From NCBI GenBank assembly GCA_014384565.1, contig JACNFO010000040.1, positions 1 through 47,661 on the forward strand: a stretch of 47,661 bases of DNA. The letters are read 5' to 3'. Position numbers and translations under genes: made by a program. Every line of letters starts with the position of its first letter. Position 1 is the stretch's first letter. Source of the DNA: Candidatus Pseudothioglobus aerophilus. Its GTDB lineage: Bacteria > Pseudomonadota > Gammaproteobacteria > PS1 > Pseudothioglobaceae. Positions 25,837 to 34,708 of the stretch are shown in pieces. The notes under the pieces are model-generated. The model did no database searches and was not told where the DNA came from. It worked only from the letters and a program-made list of their open reading frames with translations.

Positions 25837-28746
25837 ATGACTATTAAACAAAAATCATCAATAGCAAGTATTGTTATTGAGGCAAGAAAAGCTCAATCAA
25901 TTATTAACGATTATTCTCAAGAGCAGATTGATGAATTAATTCTGGCGGTTGCCTGGGAAGTAATTCAGCCCGAAAATAATCAAAATCTTTCTGAGATGGC
26001 AGTAAAACATACTGGTCTTGGAAATGTTGAAGACAAGATGAGAAAAAATCGACGAAAAACTATTGGACTCCTCAGAGATCTAAAAGGTGTTGAAACGGTT
26101 GGAGTTATTAACCAAGATATTAAAAAAGGCCTAACTGAGATTGCAAGACCAGTTGGTGTGGTTGGCGCAATTGTGCCCTCAACAAACCCTATTGCAACCC
26201 CTTTAAATAAAGTAATTAATGCACTTAAGTGTAGAAATGCAGTCATATTGGCGCCATCACCAAAAGGCGCATTGGTTTGTAGTAGAGTGGTTGAGCTAAT
26301 GCAAAAAGCCATTCAGCGTATTGGAGCACCTAAAAATATCGTTCAATCATTACCTGAGCCAATCAGCAAAGATGATACGAACGAATTATCAAAACTTGTT
26401 GATTTAATTGTGGCGACTGGATCACAAAATAATATACAAAGAGCATTACAAAGTGGTACCCCAACGCTAGGTGTTGGAGTTGGTAATGTTCCTGCAATAG
26501 TCGACGATAGCGCTAATTTAGATGAAGCATCTCACAAAATTATGACTTCAAAGACTTTTGATAATGCAACAAGTTGCTCTTCAGAGAACAGTATTATTGT
26601 TCTAGATAGTATTTATGATGCACTAATTAAATCTCTTGAAAAAGAGGGTGGCTCATTGTTAAATTCAAAGGAAAAAGCTGTCCTTGCAAAAAACATGTGG
26701 AGTAAAGAAGGCGTCATAAACCGAAATATAATTGCAAAAAAATCTAATGAAATTGCTTCTTTTGCAGGACTTAATGAGAAACATATGAACTCTAAGTTCC
26801 TTATGGTTGAAGAAGAAAATGTTGGCAAAGATTACCCATTTTCAATGGAAAAACTCTCACCCGTTTTGGCAGTTTATAGAGCCAAAAATTTTGATCATGC
26901 CGTTGAAATTGCAACTACCATTCTTGACAATCAAGGTAAAGGACATTCTTGCAGTATTCATAGTGAAAATAAAGACAATATTCTTAGGCTTGGAAATGAG
27001 TTACCTGTTTGCAGAGTTATAGTAAATCAAGCGCATTGTTTTGCAACTGGTGGTAACTTTGATAATGGGCTTCCATTTTCATTATCGATGGGCTGCGGAA
27101 CATGGGGCAATAATATTACAGATGAAAACTTAAATTATAAGCACTACCTAAATATAACCAAAATAGTTAAAACCATTAAAACTGATGAGCCCTCGGAAGA
27201 TGATATCTTTTCAAGTTACTGGGAAAAATATTCATTAACCCCATCTACGATTACAGAGCTGGTTAATCAATTTGCAGAAACTACGCCAAATAAAAACTAT
27301 TTGATTGATGCAGATTTAGACCTTCATATTTCATATGGTCAGCTTAAAAAAGATATTTTGAAGTTAGGTATTTTTTTTCAGCAAAACAATATTCATGCGC
27401 GTGATAAAGTTGGGTTTATGCTTGATAATGGCTATGCATCTTCACTTCTTTTTATTGCGGCGATGTATCATGGCATAACAATTGTGCCATTAAATGTGCT
27501 GGCAGGAGCTAAACAAATTAAGTACACAATAGAACACTCAGAGTGCAAGCTAATACTCGCCTCTAAGATCTATATTGATAAGTTCAGTGATATTCTTGAA
27601 GCCTCAAATGTCCAAGTTATTTGCCATGAAAAAGCGAATGACTTAGAAATTAATAACCATAAAATTGTTAATTCAATTACTAAGACTTTATTATCAGATA
27701 CGCCGGCAGTATTGATTTATACCTCGGGCACAACTGGCGTGCCGAAAGGGGTTCTGCTTTCCCACAAAAATGTTTTAGCTGGAGGCAGAAACACCGCTTT
27801 AGCGCATGAAATTAATAAAAATGATGTATCTTTTTGCGTACTGCCTCTTTACCATATTAATGCTGAAATGGTGTCCATTGCAAGCGCCCTAGTAAGTAAT
27901 AGCTGCGTTGTTATTGTTAGCAAGTTTAGTGTTACTAATTTTTGGAATATTATTGACAAATATAAATGCACCTGGTTTAGTGTTGTTCCTACTATTATTA
28001 ATTATCTACTTAATGATAATTTTGATATAAGTTCATTGAATCTTAAAAATCTTCGCTTTGGTAGGTCTGCATCAGCACCTCTTTCTCCTGAGGTCCATAA
28101 AAAATTTGAAAAAGTATTTAATGTTAGAATTATTGAAACAATGGGCCTCACTGAAACGTCAGCTCAAATCCTTTCAAATCCTATGGATCAATGTAAGCAT
28201 GGCTCTGCAGGAAGGCCTTATGGCAATGAAGTTAAAATTATAGATGACTCTGGAAATTACCTAGCTTTTGGAAACACTGGTGAACTAGTGATCAAAGGCG
28301 ATAACGTTCTTTTAAAGTATTTTAAAAACGAAGAGGCGACAGCAGAGGCTTTTAATAAAGATGGTTATTTTTTGACTGGTGACCTTGGTGTTGAAGATGA
28401 GGATGGTTTCTTTTTTATAACTGGCAGAAAGAAAGAGTTAATTATTAAAGGTGGAGAAAACATATCACCTAGAGAGATAGATGATACGCTTTATAAGCAT
28501 AATGCCGTATTGGAGGCATGTACATTTGGCATTAAAGATGAAAACTATGGTGAAGAAATTTCAGCTTGTGTTTTTTTGAAAGATAATTTAATTGTTAATG
28601 AGGAAGAATTACTTGCACTTTGTACAGCAGATCTTGGAGAATATAAGACGCCTAGTCAAATAATTTTTGTTGATAAGCCACTACCTAAAGGTCCATCTGG
28701 AAAAATTCAACGTCTTAAAATCGCAAGTCACTATAGTCATACCTAA
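25837..28746 (+). CDS. SauS-like acylating aldehyde dehydrogenase fused to AMP-forming CoA ligase
   Basis: A 969-aa two-enzyme fusion. Residues about 1-450 are a CoA-acylating aldehyde dehydrogenase; the nucleophile is C247 in SKTFDNATSCSSENS, a motif I associate with sulfoacetaldehyde dehydrogenase SauS, with GVVGAIVPSTNP at 107-118 and GVGVGNVPAIVDD at 212-224. Residues about 465-969 are an adenylate-forming ligase: P-loop YTSGTTGVPKG (628-638), ETMGLTET (767-774), TGDLG (847-851), GRKKELIIKGGENISPRE (863-880) and the catalytic Lys K956 (GPSGKIQR). In Cupriavidus necator, SauT (ligase) and SauS convert sulfoacetate through sulfoacetyl-CoA to sulfoacetaldehyde; here both would be in one chain and could pass the CoA ester directly. 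A TTT importer upstream and Pta downstream fit that path. Another carboxylate substrate remains possible. Confidence 0.88.
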   Translation: MTIKQKSSIASIVIEARKAQSIINDYSQEQIDELILAVAWEVIQPENNQNLSEMAVKHTGLGNVEDKMRKNRRKTIGLLRDLKGVETVGVINQDIKKGLTEIARPVGVVGAIVPSTNPIATPLNKVINALKCRNAVILAPSPKGALVCSRVVELMQKAIQRIGAPKNIVQSLPEPISKDDTNELSKLVDLIVATGSQNNIQRALQSGTPTLGVGVGNVPAIVDDSANLDEASHKIMTSKTFDNATSCSSENSIIVLDSIYDALIKSLEKEGGSLLNSKEKAVLAKNMWSKEGVINRNIIAKKSNEIASFAGLNEKHMNSKFLMVEEENVGKDYPFSMEKLSPVLAVYRAKNFDHAVEIATTILDNQGKGHSCSIHSENKDNILRLGNELPVCRVIVNQAHCFATGGNFDNGLPFSLSMGCGTWGNNITDENLNYKHYLNITKIVKTIKTDEPSEDDIFSSYWEKYSLTPSTITELVNQFAETTPNKNYLIDADLDLHISYGQLKKDILKLGIFFQQNNIHARDKVGFMLDNGYASSLLFIAAMYHGITIVPLNVLAGAKQIKYTIEHSECKLILASKIYIDKFSDILEASNVQVICHEKANDLEINNHKIVNSITKTLLSDTPAVLIYTSGTTGVPKGVLLSHKNVLAGGRNTALAHEINKNDVSFCVLPLYHINAEMVSIASALVSNSCVVIVSKFSVTNFWNIIDKYKCTWFSVVPTIINYLLNDNFDISSLNLKNLRFGRSASAPLSPEVHKKFEKVFNVRIIETMGLTETSAQILSNPMDQCKHGSAGRPYGNEVKIIDDSGNYLAFGNTGELVIKGDNVLLKYFKNEEATAEAFNKDGYFLTGDLGVEDEDGFFFITGRKKELIIKGGENISPREIDDTLYKHNAVLEACTFGIKDENYGEEISACVFLKDNLIVNEEELLALCTADLGEYKTPSQIIFVDKPLPKGPSGKIQRLKIASHYSHT

Positions 28747-28772
28747 TTATGTATTAAGTTTTTAGAGTTTAA

Positions 28773-28791
28773 GCCTTAATTGAATTAAGGC
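28773..28791 (+). promoter_or_regulatory. Hairpin ahead of pta, with a competing repeat over the pta ribosome site
   Basis: GCCTTAAT pairs with ATTAAGGC (28784-28791) across three bases. The same arm could instead pair with a second copy of AATTAAGGC at 28818-28826, which includes the likely pta ribosome site AAGG. The following bases (ATTTTCGGG) make only a poor terminator. Confidence 0.5.
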
Positions 28792-28806
28792 ATTTTCGGG
28801 TAAACT

Positions 28807-28833
28807 ATGATGAACTTAATTAAGGCAGAATAA
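28807..28833 (+). CDS. Possible 8-aa upstream ORF overlapping the pta start
   Basis: ATGATGAAC and so on encodes MMNLIKAE and ends in TAA, whose last base is the first base of the pta ATG (TAATG). Such overlap can couple translation. It has no clear ribosome site of its own, so it may be chance. Confidence 0.2.
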   Translation: MMNLIKAE

Positions 28834-29795
28834 TGGCGTTATTAGAAGACCTATCCAACAAGGCTAAAGCGAAATTTCCACGTATCTTATTACCCGAATC
28901 TAGTGACTCTCGAGTCCTAGAGGCGGCTCACATTCTGTCGAGTCAAAAAATTGCTCAAATTGTACTTTTTGACATAGATTCAGACAAGTTTCTGGGTATA
29001 GAGACAATTAACCGTGAAAACGAAGATTTGAAGGTCAAGTACGCCCAAACCTTGTTTGAAATAAGAAAGCACAAGGGTGTTACTTTAGAGGTTGCTCTTG
29101 AAATGATATCAAACCCAACTGTATTTGCAATGATTGCCCTTCATAGAGGTGATGTTGATGGCGTTGTTACGGGTGCTATAACTCCAAGCCAGGAGGTTCT
29201 TAGTAATGCACTTCGAATTATTGGCGTTTCTAAAGGCAGTAAACTAGTTTCGAGTTTGTTCCTAATGGCGTTTGATCAGAATCACAAAATGTATGGTGAA
29301 AATATGGTTTTTTCAGATTGTGCAATGAATATTAATCCCAACTCTGAAGAGCTTGTAGAAATAGCCCAAAGCGCCTATGAAACGGCAAAATTGTTTTTAG
29401 AGGAAAAACCTAAGATGGCTATGCTTTCATTTTCAACAAATCAAAGTGCCAATCACGCAGAGGTTGATAAAGTAAGAGATGCAACTGATATTCTAAAGTC
29501 TAGGCTTGCAGGTGCTCAAATAATTGGAAACATTCAGCTTGATGCTGCTCTCGATAACGAGGTCTTAAGAATTAAATATCCTGAGGCTTCATTTACACCA
29601 CCTGCAAACGTCTTAATTTTTCCAAACCTTGATGCTGCAAACATTGGCTATAAGCTGGTTCAGAGATTTTCAGGAGCCAAAGCAATTGGCCCAATTCTAC
29701 AGGGGCTGGCAAAACCAGTTAATGACTTGTCTAGGGGTTGTAGCGTTGATGAGATTGTTAATACTGTGGTAATTACTGCAAATCAATGTAGCTAG
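28833..29795 (+). CDS. pta: Phosphate acetyltransferase (short, single-domain form)
   Basis: A 320-aa protein matching the catalytic domain of phosphotransacetylase: LLPESSDSRVLEAA (20-33), DGVVTGAITPS near 108-118, FSDCAMNINP near 158-167 and a C-terminal DLSRGCSVDEIVN near 300. The long N-terminal DRTGG-type domains of the E. coli Pta are absent. It interconverts acetyl phosphate and acetyl-CoA. This short form is the one commonly found with Xsc in sulfonate degradation, and no acetate kinase gene is adjacent, which points to use of acetyl phosphate made by Xsc. Convergent with the ETF-QO gene, stops 2 bp apart, without a terminator. Confidence 0.9.
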   Translation: MALLEDLSNKAKAKFPRILLPESSDSRVLEAAHILSSQKIAQIVLFDIDSDKFLGIETINRENEDLKVKYAQTLFEIRKHKGVTLEVALEMISNPTVFAMIALHRGDVDGVVTGAITPSQEVLSNALRIIGVSKGSKLVSSLFLMAFDQNHKMYGENMVFSDCAMNINPNSEELVEIAQSAYETAKLFLEEKPKMAMLSFSTNQSANHAEVDKVRDATDILKSRLAGAQIIGNIQLDAALDNEVLRIKYPEASFTPPANVLIFPNLDAANIGYKLVQRFSGAKAIGPILQGLAKPVNDLSRGCSVDEIVNTVVITANQCS

Positions 29796-29797
29796 CC

Positions 29798-31417
29798 TTA
29801 CATCCCAATATAATTAGGCCCGCCACCGCCTTCAGGAGGCACCCAATTAATATTTTGTGAAGGGTCTTTAATGTCGCAGGTCTTGCAGTGAAGACAGTTT
29901 TGCGCATTGATTTGGAAATAATCTTCACCATCTTTTTCAATTATTTCATAGACTCCAGCGGGGCAATACCTCTGAGCTGGCTCATCATAGAGTTTTTTAT
30001 TGTGAGCTAAGGGGATTGATGCATCTGTAAGCTTCAAATGAACAGGCTGGTCTTCCTCATGATTCGTTCCAGACAAGAATAAAGAAGAGGTAATATCAAA
30101 ACTCAAAACGTTATCTGGAGCGGGGTATTCTTTTATAGGCGAAGACTTGCTAAGGCTTAATGAATCGCAATCCCTATTCTCGTCTTTAATAGTGAACGGA
30201 AGTTTGTTTCGAAAAATATTTGATTCAATAAAGTTATAAGTTGCGCCAAGATAAAAACCAAATTTGTGCATAGCGGCACTAAAGTTTCTCGATTCATAGA
30301 GCTCTTTGAAAAGGGCACTGCTTTTAAATAAGTCATCAAAATCACAGTTTTCTTCTGAAAGCACTTTATTAATATACTCAGCGGCTAATATTCCAGATTG
30401 GAGTGCACAGTGACTACCTTTAATCTTACTAGGGTTCAAAGTTCCAGCATCACAGCCAACAATCATGCCTCCATCAAACTCCATTTTTACAAGGGAGTTA
30501 ATGCCGCCTTTGGTGATTGCTCTTGCGCCATAAGAAACTCGCTTGCCAGATTCAAGATATTGCTTAATGGATGGATGCTGTTTAAATTGCTGGAATTCTT
30601 GAAAAGGGCTGTGACTTGGGTTGCTATAATTGAGATCAACAATTAGGCCAACAGCGATTCTGTTGTTGTCGAAGTGATAGAGGAATCCACCACCAGACGT
30701 TCCGCCTTTAAGAGGCCATCCCATAGTATGTACAACGTCACCGGGACTATGCTTATCGTTATCAACTTCCCATACTTCTTTGAAGCCTATAGCAAAGTGT
30801 TGAGGAGTTTTTCCCTCGTCAAGATTAAACGCTTTTATCAACTTCTTACCTAGGTGGCCTCTTGCGCCTTCTGCAAAAATTGTCTGCTTAGCAAGTATGT
30901 CCATTCCAGGAGTATAGGTACCTTTGTGATTTCCCTCTTTGTCAATTCCCATATCGCCCGTTGCAATACCAATAACTCTTCCACTTTCATCAGTAAGGTA
31001 TTTTTGGGCAGGAAAGCCTGGAAAGATATCAACGCCAAGCTCCATTGCTTTCTCAGAGATCCATTGACATAACTCACCAAGTGATATTATATAATTTCCT
31101 TTGTTGTGAAGGCTTTTTGGAATTAACCAAGAAGGTATTTTTATACTTTTGTTATTGTTAGTAAGCCAGTAAAGGTCGTCTTTGGCAACAGGGGTTTTAA
31201 GTGTTGGACAGTCCTTGGCGTCTTCAGGAAATAAATCAAAGAGGGTTTTAGGCTCGAATACTGCTCCAGAGAGAATGTGTGAGCCGATTTCGGCGCCTTT
31301 TTCAAGTAGGCATACCGACAGATTAGGATTGAGTTGTTTGAGTTTGCAAGCAGATGCTAGTCCAGATGGGCCCCCACCAACTACAACTACATCATATTCA
31401 ATTGACTCTCTTTCCAT
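29798..31417 (-). CDS. etfD: Electron-transfer flavoprotein:ubiquinone oxidoreductase
   Basis: A 539-aa ETF-QO of full length. It has the N-terminal FAD-binding VVVGGGPSGLASACKL (11-26), the central quinone/FAD domain with GGTSGGGFLYHFD and KGGINSL, and the C-terminal ferredoxin-like [4Fe-4S] site with Cys in YCPAGVYE and NCLHCKTCDIKDP. It takes electrons from reduced ETF and passes them to ubiquinone at the inner membrane, linking acyl-CoA, sarcosine or dimethylglycine dehydrogenases to respiration. It follows etfB and etfA on the minus strand (11 bp after etfA). The symbol etfD is one of several in use for this enzyme. Confidence 0.95.
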   Translation of the reverse strand: MERESIEYDVVVVGGGPSGLASACKLKQLNPNLSVCLLEKGAEIGSHILSGAVFEPKTLFDLFPEDAKDCPTLKTPVAKDDLYWLTNNNKSIKIPSWLIPKSLHNKGNYIISLGELCQWISEKAMELGVDIFPGFPAQKYLTDESGRVIGIATGDMGIDKEGNHKGTYTPGMDILAKQTIFAEGARGHLGKKLIKAFNLDEGKTPQHFAIGFKEVWEVDNDKHSPGDVVHTMGWPLKGGTSGGGFLYHFDNNRIAVGLIVDLNYSNPSHSPFQEFQQFKQHPSIKQYLESGKRVSYGARAITKGGINSLVKMEFDGGMIVGCDAGTLNPSKIKGSHCALQSGILAAEYINKVLSEENCDFDDLFKSSALFKELYESRNFSAAMHKFGFYLGATYNFIESNIFRNKLPFTIKDENRDCDSLSLSKSSPIKEYPAPDNVLSFDITSSLFLSGTNHEEDQPVHLKLTDASIPLAHNKKLYDEPAQRYCPAGVYEIIEKDGEDYFQINAQNCLHCKTCDIKDPSQNINWVPPEGGGGPNYIGM

Positions 31418-31428
31418 TAACTAGCTTC

Positions 31429-32355
31429 CTAGACTTGATATTCGTTTAATTCTTTTAAAGCGCCAAATAGATCGGTCTGCCATACCAAATCTGCCATTCT
31501 CGACATAGGTGCATCAGGATCATTATTAATAACAACGATGACCTGTGAGTCCTTCATGCCGGCAAGATGTTGAATTGCGCCAGATATTCCTACAGCTAAG
31601 TAGAGCTGAGGCGCAACTACTTTTCCAGTTTGACCAACTTGATAATCGTTAGAGATAAAGCCTGCATCCACAGCAGCTCTTGAAGCGCCAACTGCTGCAT
31701 CAAGTTTATCTGCTAATTGCTCAATCAGAGCAAAATTCTCTTTGGATCCAAGTCCGCGACCACCAGAGACAATTCTTGCTGCTGTTGTTAACTCAGGGCG
31801 CTCAGATTGGGATTCTTGGAGTGAAATAAAGGTTGAGTTTGACTCCGGTATTGCTGATGTCAATACTTCAACTTCAGCTGAGCCTCCGTCGCCTGAATGA
31901 TCAAACGCAGTTGCTCTAACTGTCATGATGATTGTGTCATCTGAAGATTCTACTGTCGCCATAATGTTTCCAGCGTATAGCGGCCTTACAAATGTATTGT
32001 TTGACTTAATTTCACACACGTCTGATATAGGCTGAACATCTAGAAGGGCACCAACACGCGGTAAAATATTTTTACTGTAAGTTGAAGAACCTGAAACGAG
32101 GTATTTATAGCCACTCATTGCGTCTGCAATTAGCTTGCTCGCTACCTCTACATTGGCATTCTCAAGCGCATCATCAACAATCATTTTGACTGAGTTGATT
32201 CCAGCTAACTTAGATACAGATGCTGAGTTTGACGCGTCGTTCGTTAGAACCAGCGCATCAATACTATCCGAAAGCTGTGAGGCTGCAGTAATAGCCGCTC
32301 TGCTGCTTGCGTTTACCTCTGATCCGTTGAGTTCAATTAATATAAGTGCTGACAT
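31429..32355 (-). CDS. etfA: Electron transfer flavoprotein alpha subunit
   Basis: A 308-aa protein with the variable N-terminal domain (about 1-180) and the conserved FAD-binding domain: ARIVSGGRGLGSKENF (192-207), AVGASRAAVDAGF (about 216-228), QVGQTGKVVAPQLYLAVGIS and the ending NNDPDAPMSRMADL. It forms the FAD-bearing heterodimer with EtfB. The start overlaps the last base of etfB (stop and start share 32355), so the two are translationally coupled. Confidence 0.96.
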   Translation of the reverse strand: MSALILIELNGSEVNASSRAAITAASQLSDSIDALVLTNDASNSASVSKLAGINSVKMIVDDALENANVEVASKLIADAMSGYKYLVSGSSTYSKNILPRVGALLDVQPISDVCEIKSNNTFVRPLYAGNIMATVESSDDTIIMTVRATAFDHSGDGGSAEVEVLTSAIPESNSTFISLQESQSERPELTTAARIVSGGRGLGSKENFALIEQLADKLDAAVGASRAAVDAGFISNDYQVGQTGKVVAPQLYLAVGISGAIQHLAGMKDSQVIVVINNDPDAPMSRMADLVWQTDLFGALKELNEYQV

Positions 32356-33116
32356 TACAGAACTCCCATTTGATTTAATTCTGAAAATAACTCTTCAGCA
32401 GAACTGATCTGCTTGGAGGCTCTATCTTTAGTTCCTGACTCCACAACACTGATAACTTTAATGCGCGGGGATGTATCAATTCCAAGGCTATCTAGCTCGA
32501 TTGTCTCCAAGGGCTTGGATCTGGCTTTCATAATATTGGGGAGTGAAGCATATCTAGGCTCATTAAGCCTTAAGTCAACCGTTACAATTGCTGGAAGGTT
32601 AAGCTTTCTAGTTTCAATTCCTGAATCTATTTCACGACTAACTTCAACACTACTGGCATCAGAGCTAAGATCGAATTGCGATATAAAAGTACCCAAAGAA
32701 TAGTCCAAAAGGCCTGATAGGATTTGACCCGTTTGGTTATTATCATTATCAACTGCTTGCTTACCCATTATGATGAGTTCGGCTTCTTCGCGCTTAATAA
32801 TATTAGCCAAAATTTTACCAACATGTAACGGCTGTAAATCAAGTTCAGATTCAGTCTTAATAAAGATTGCACGATCAACGCCCATTGCAAGAGCTGTTCT
32901 AAGTGTATCTACAGTTTTATCAGTACCAATACTAACCGCAATAGTTTCGGATGCAGCGCCACTTTCTTTAAGAGTTAAGGCCTCTTCAACTGCAATCTCA
33001 CAAAAAGGATTCATAGCCATCTTTGCATTGGTAAGATCGACTTGCTCAGTTTGCTTGTTAACTCGGGCTTGCGTGTAGGGATCAAGGACTCGCTTGATAG
33101 GAATAATTATTTTCAT
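32355..33116 (-). CDS. etfB: Electron transfer flavoprotein beta subunit
   Basis: A 253-aa protein with the start MKIIIPIKRVLDP and the NPFCEIAVEEAL segment, and the AMP-binding signature IIMGKQAVDNDNNQTGQIL (about 118-136) and VEVSREIDSGIE. Full length for EtfB. First gene of the etfB-etfA-ETF-QO unit; divergent from rhlE across 217 bp that should hold both promoters. Together the three proteins move electrons from several flavin dehydrogenases into the quinone pool. Confidence 0.96.
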   Translation of the reverse strand: MKIIIPIKRVLDPYTQARVNKQTEQVDLTNAKMAMNPFCEIAVEEALTLKESGAASETIAVSIGTDKTVDTLRTALAMGVDRAIFIKTESELDLQPLHVGKILANIIKREEAELIIMGKQAVDNDNNQTGQILSGLLDYSLGTFISQFDLSSDASSVEVSREIDSGIETRKLNLPAIVTVDLRLNEPRYASLPNIMKARSKPLETIELDSLGIDTSPRIKVISVVESGTKDRASKQISSAEELFSELNQMGVL

Positions 33117-33333
33117 AGTTGATTAAATTTCGTAACAAAACTGGCGAATAATACCATATAAATTACCTTTGTCTAGAGCAAGAAAATACAATTTTATTAT
33201 AACTAAATAGCATAAGGTTCAATGTAAAACATAGTCTTCTTTTTTGCTCACCATTTCCATTCATATTTGAGATTACAAGTTATGGCTCAACTAAGCCCGT
33301 AAAATACACCCATATTTTTTTTGATGCTACCAG

Positions 33334-34707
33334 ATGAGTTTTTCAACGCTAGGACTATTACCACAACTTCTTGATGCTATTGAAGCGCAAGGCTACTCTG
33401 ACGCTACGCCAATTCAGGAAAAATCTATCCCTATTGTTTTAGAGGGAAAAGACTTAATGGCTGCTGCCCAGACCGGTACAGGAAAGACTGCAGGTTTTAC
33501 GCTGCCAATATTACAAATCCTTTCAGATGGTAAAAGGGCATCATCAAATCACACTCGCACTCTTATATTAACGCCAACTCGAGAGCTTGCTGCACAAATC
33601 CTTGAAAGTGTTAAAACTTATGGTCAGAACTTGCCGTTGAGCTCAACAGTCGTTTTTGGGGGCGTTGGCATTGGCCCTCAAATGCAAAAGCTTCGTAAAG
33701 GGGTTGACATATTAGTTGCTACTCCTGGAAGACTACTCGACCTTCATTCTCAAAATGCTGTCAATTTTAATGAATTAGAGATATTGGTTTTGGATGAAGC
33801 TGATCGTATGCTTGACATGGGGTTTATTCATGACATTAAAAGAATTATTAAATTATTACCAAAAAAACGCCAAACGTTAATGTTTTCAGCAACTTTTTCT
33901 GAAGACATCCGTAGGCTTGCAAAGGGTCTTGTCCATGAACCAGCTGAGATTTCAGTTACGCCCAGAAACTCTACAGTTGAGGCAATAAAGCACTGGATTT
34001 GTCCGGTAGATAAGTCTAGCAAAACTGCACTTTTAACCCATTTAATTAATAAGGGTCAGTGGCAACAAGTCCTGGTATTTAGTAGAACCAAGCATGGTGC
34101 TAATAGAATTGCTACTAACCTAGAAAAGAAAAACATCAGTGCAACTGCAATTCATGGAAACAAAAGTCAGGGCGCTAGAACTCGTGCATTAGCTGACTTT
34201 AAGGCTGGAAAAGTGAGAGTTCTTGTGGCTACTGATATTGCAGCGCGTGGAATTGATATTGACCAACTCCCGCACGTGATTAATTTTGACTTACCGAGCG
34301 TCCCAGAGGACTATGTTCATAGAATTGGCCGAACTGGAAGGGCGGGAAGAGGCGGCGAAGCAATTTCTTTGGTCAGTGCAGACGAAGCCAAACAATTATT
34401 TGATATTGAGCGCCTCATCCAAAAAGAACTAGAGCGTGAGTTAATTGATGATTTTGTGCCAAATCATGATCTTCCAAAGTCACGCGAACTGCTTCCAGTA
34501 AGGTCCAAAAAACCAAAGAAACTAAACGATCAAAAGCCCCAAGGAAGAAATAGAAATCGTAATAGAAGTAGAAACAAAAATGATTCTCAGGGCAGTGCTG
34601 CTAAAAATAGTGACGGCCAAAGGGATGAACAAAAAAAACCAAATAAGGCAAAAAAACGCGCATTTTGGAACAAAAAACCAAGCAGAAAGCTCAAACCTAT
34701 AAGCTAG
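33334..34707 (+). CDS. rhlE: DEAD-box RNA helicase, RhlE type
   Basis: A 457-aa helicase with the complete motif set: Q motif ([10 protein letters not shown], 24-33), Walker [10 protein letters not shown] (44-52), [12 protein letters not shown] in [13 protein letters not shown] (about 150-162), SATF, and the second-domain motifs [10 protein letters not shown] and [13 protein letters not shown]. The tail (about 385-457) is very basic, with RN repeats and KKP segments, as is usual for RhlE, and would bind RNA without specificity. Probable roles are ribosome assembly, RNA turnover and cold adaptation. The stop is 1 bp from the stop of the convergent sensor kinase. Confidence 0.92.
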   Translation: MSFSTLGLLPQLLDAIEAQGYSDATPIQEKSIPIVLEGKDLMAAAQTGTGKTAGFTLPILQILSDGKRASSNHTRTLILTPTRELAAQILESVKTYGQNLPLSSTVVFGGVGIGPQMQKLRKGVDILVATPGRLLDLHSQNAVNFNELEILVLDEADRMLDMGFIHDIKRIIKLLPKKRQTLMFSATFSEDIRRLAKGLVHEPAEISVTPRNSTVEAIKHWICPVDKSSKTALLTHLINKGQWQQVLVFSRTKHGANRIATNLEKKNISATAIHGNKSQGARTRALADFKAGKVRVLVATDIAARGIDIDQLPHVINFDLPSVPEDYVHRIGRTGRAGRGGEAISLVSADEAKQLFDIERLIQKELERELIDDFVPNHDLPKSRELLPVRSKKPKKLNDQKPQGRNRNRNRSRNKNDSQGSAAKNSDGQRDEQKKPNKAKKRAFWNKKPSRKLKPIS

Positions 34708-34708
34708 G

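Noticed and set aside
19862-29795. The 20-30 kb locus as a recently acquired island
   Set aside because: No integrase, tRNA, direct repeats or obvious composition change was seen at its edges.
32413-33078. Long frames antisense to etfB (32413-32703 and 32770-33078)
   Set aside because: Exactly opposite a well-conserved gene, with no ribosome site or family resemblance; a shadow of etfB codon usage.
34509-34690. Arg-, Asn- and Lys-rich repeat-like stretch at the 3' end of rhlE
   Set aside because: This is the usual low-complexity basic tail of RhlE helicases, not an independent repeat element.
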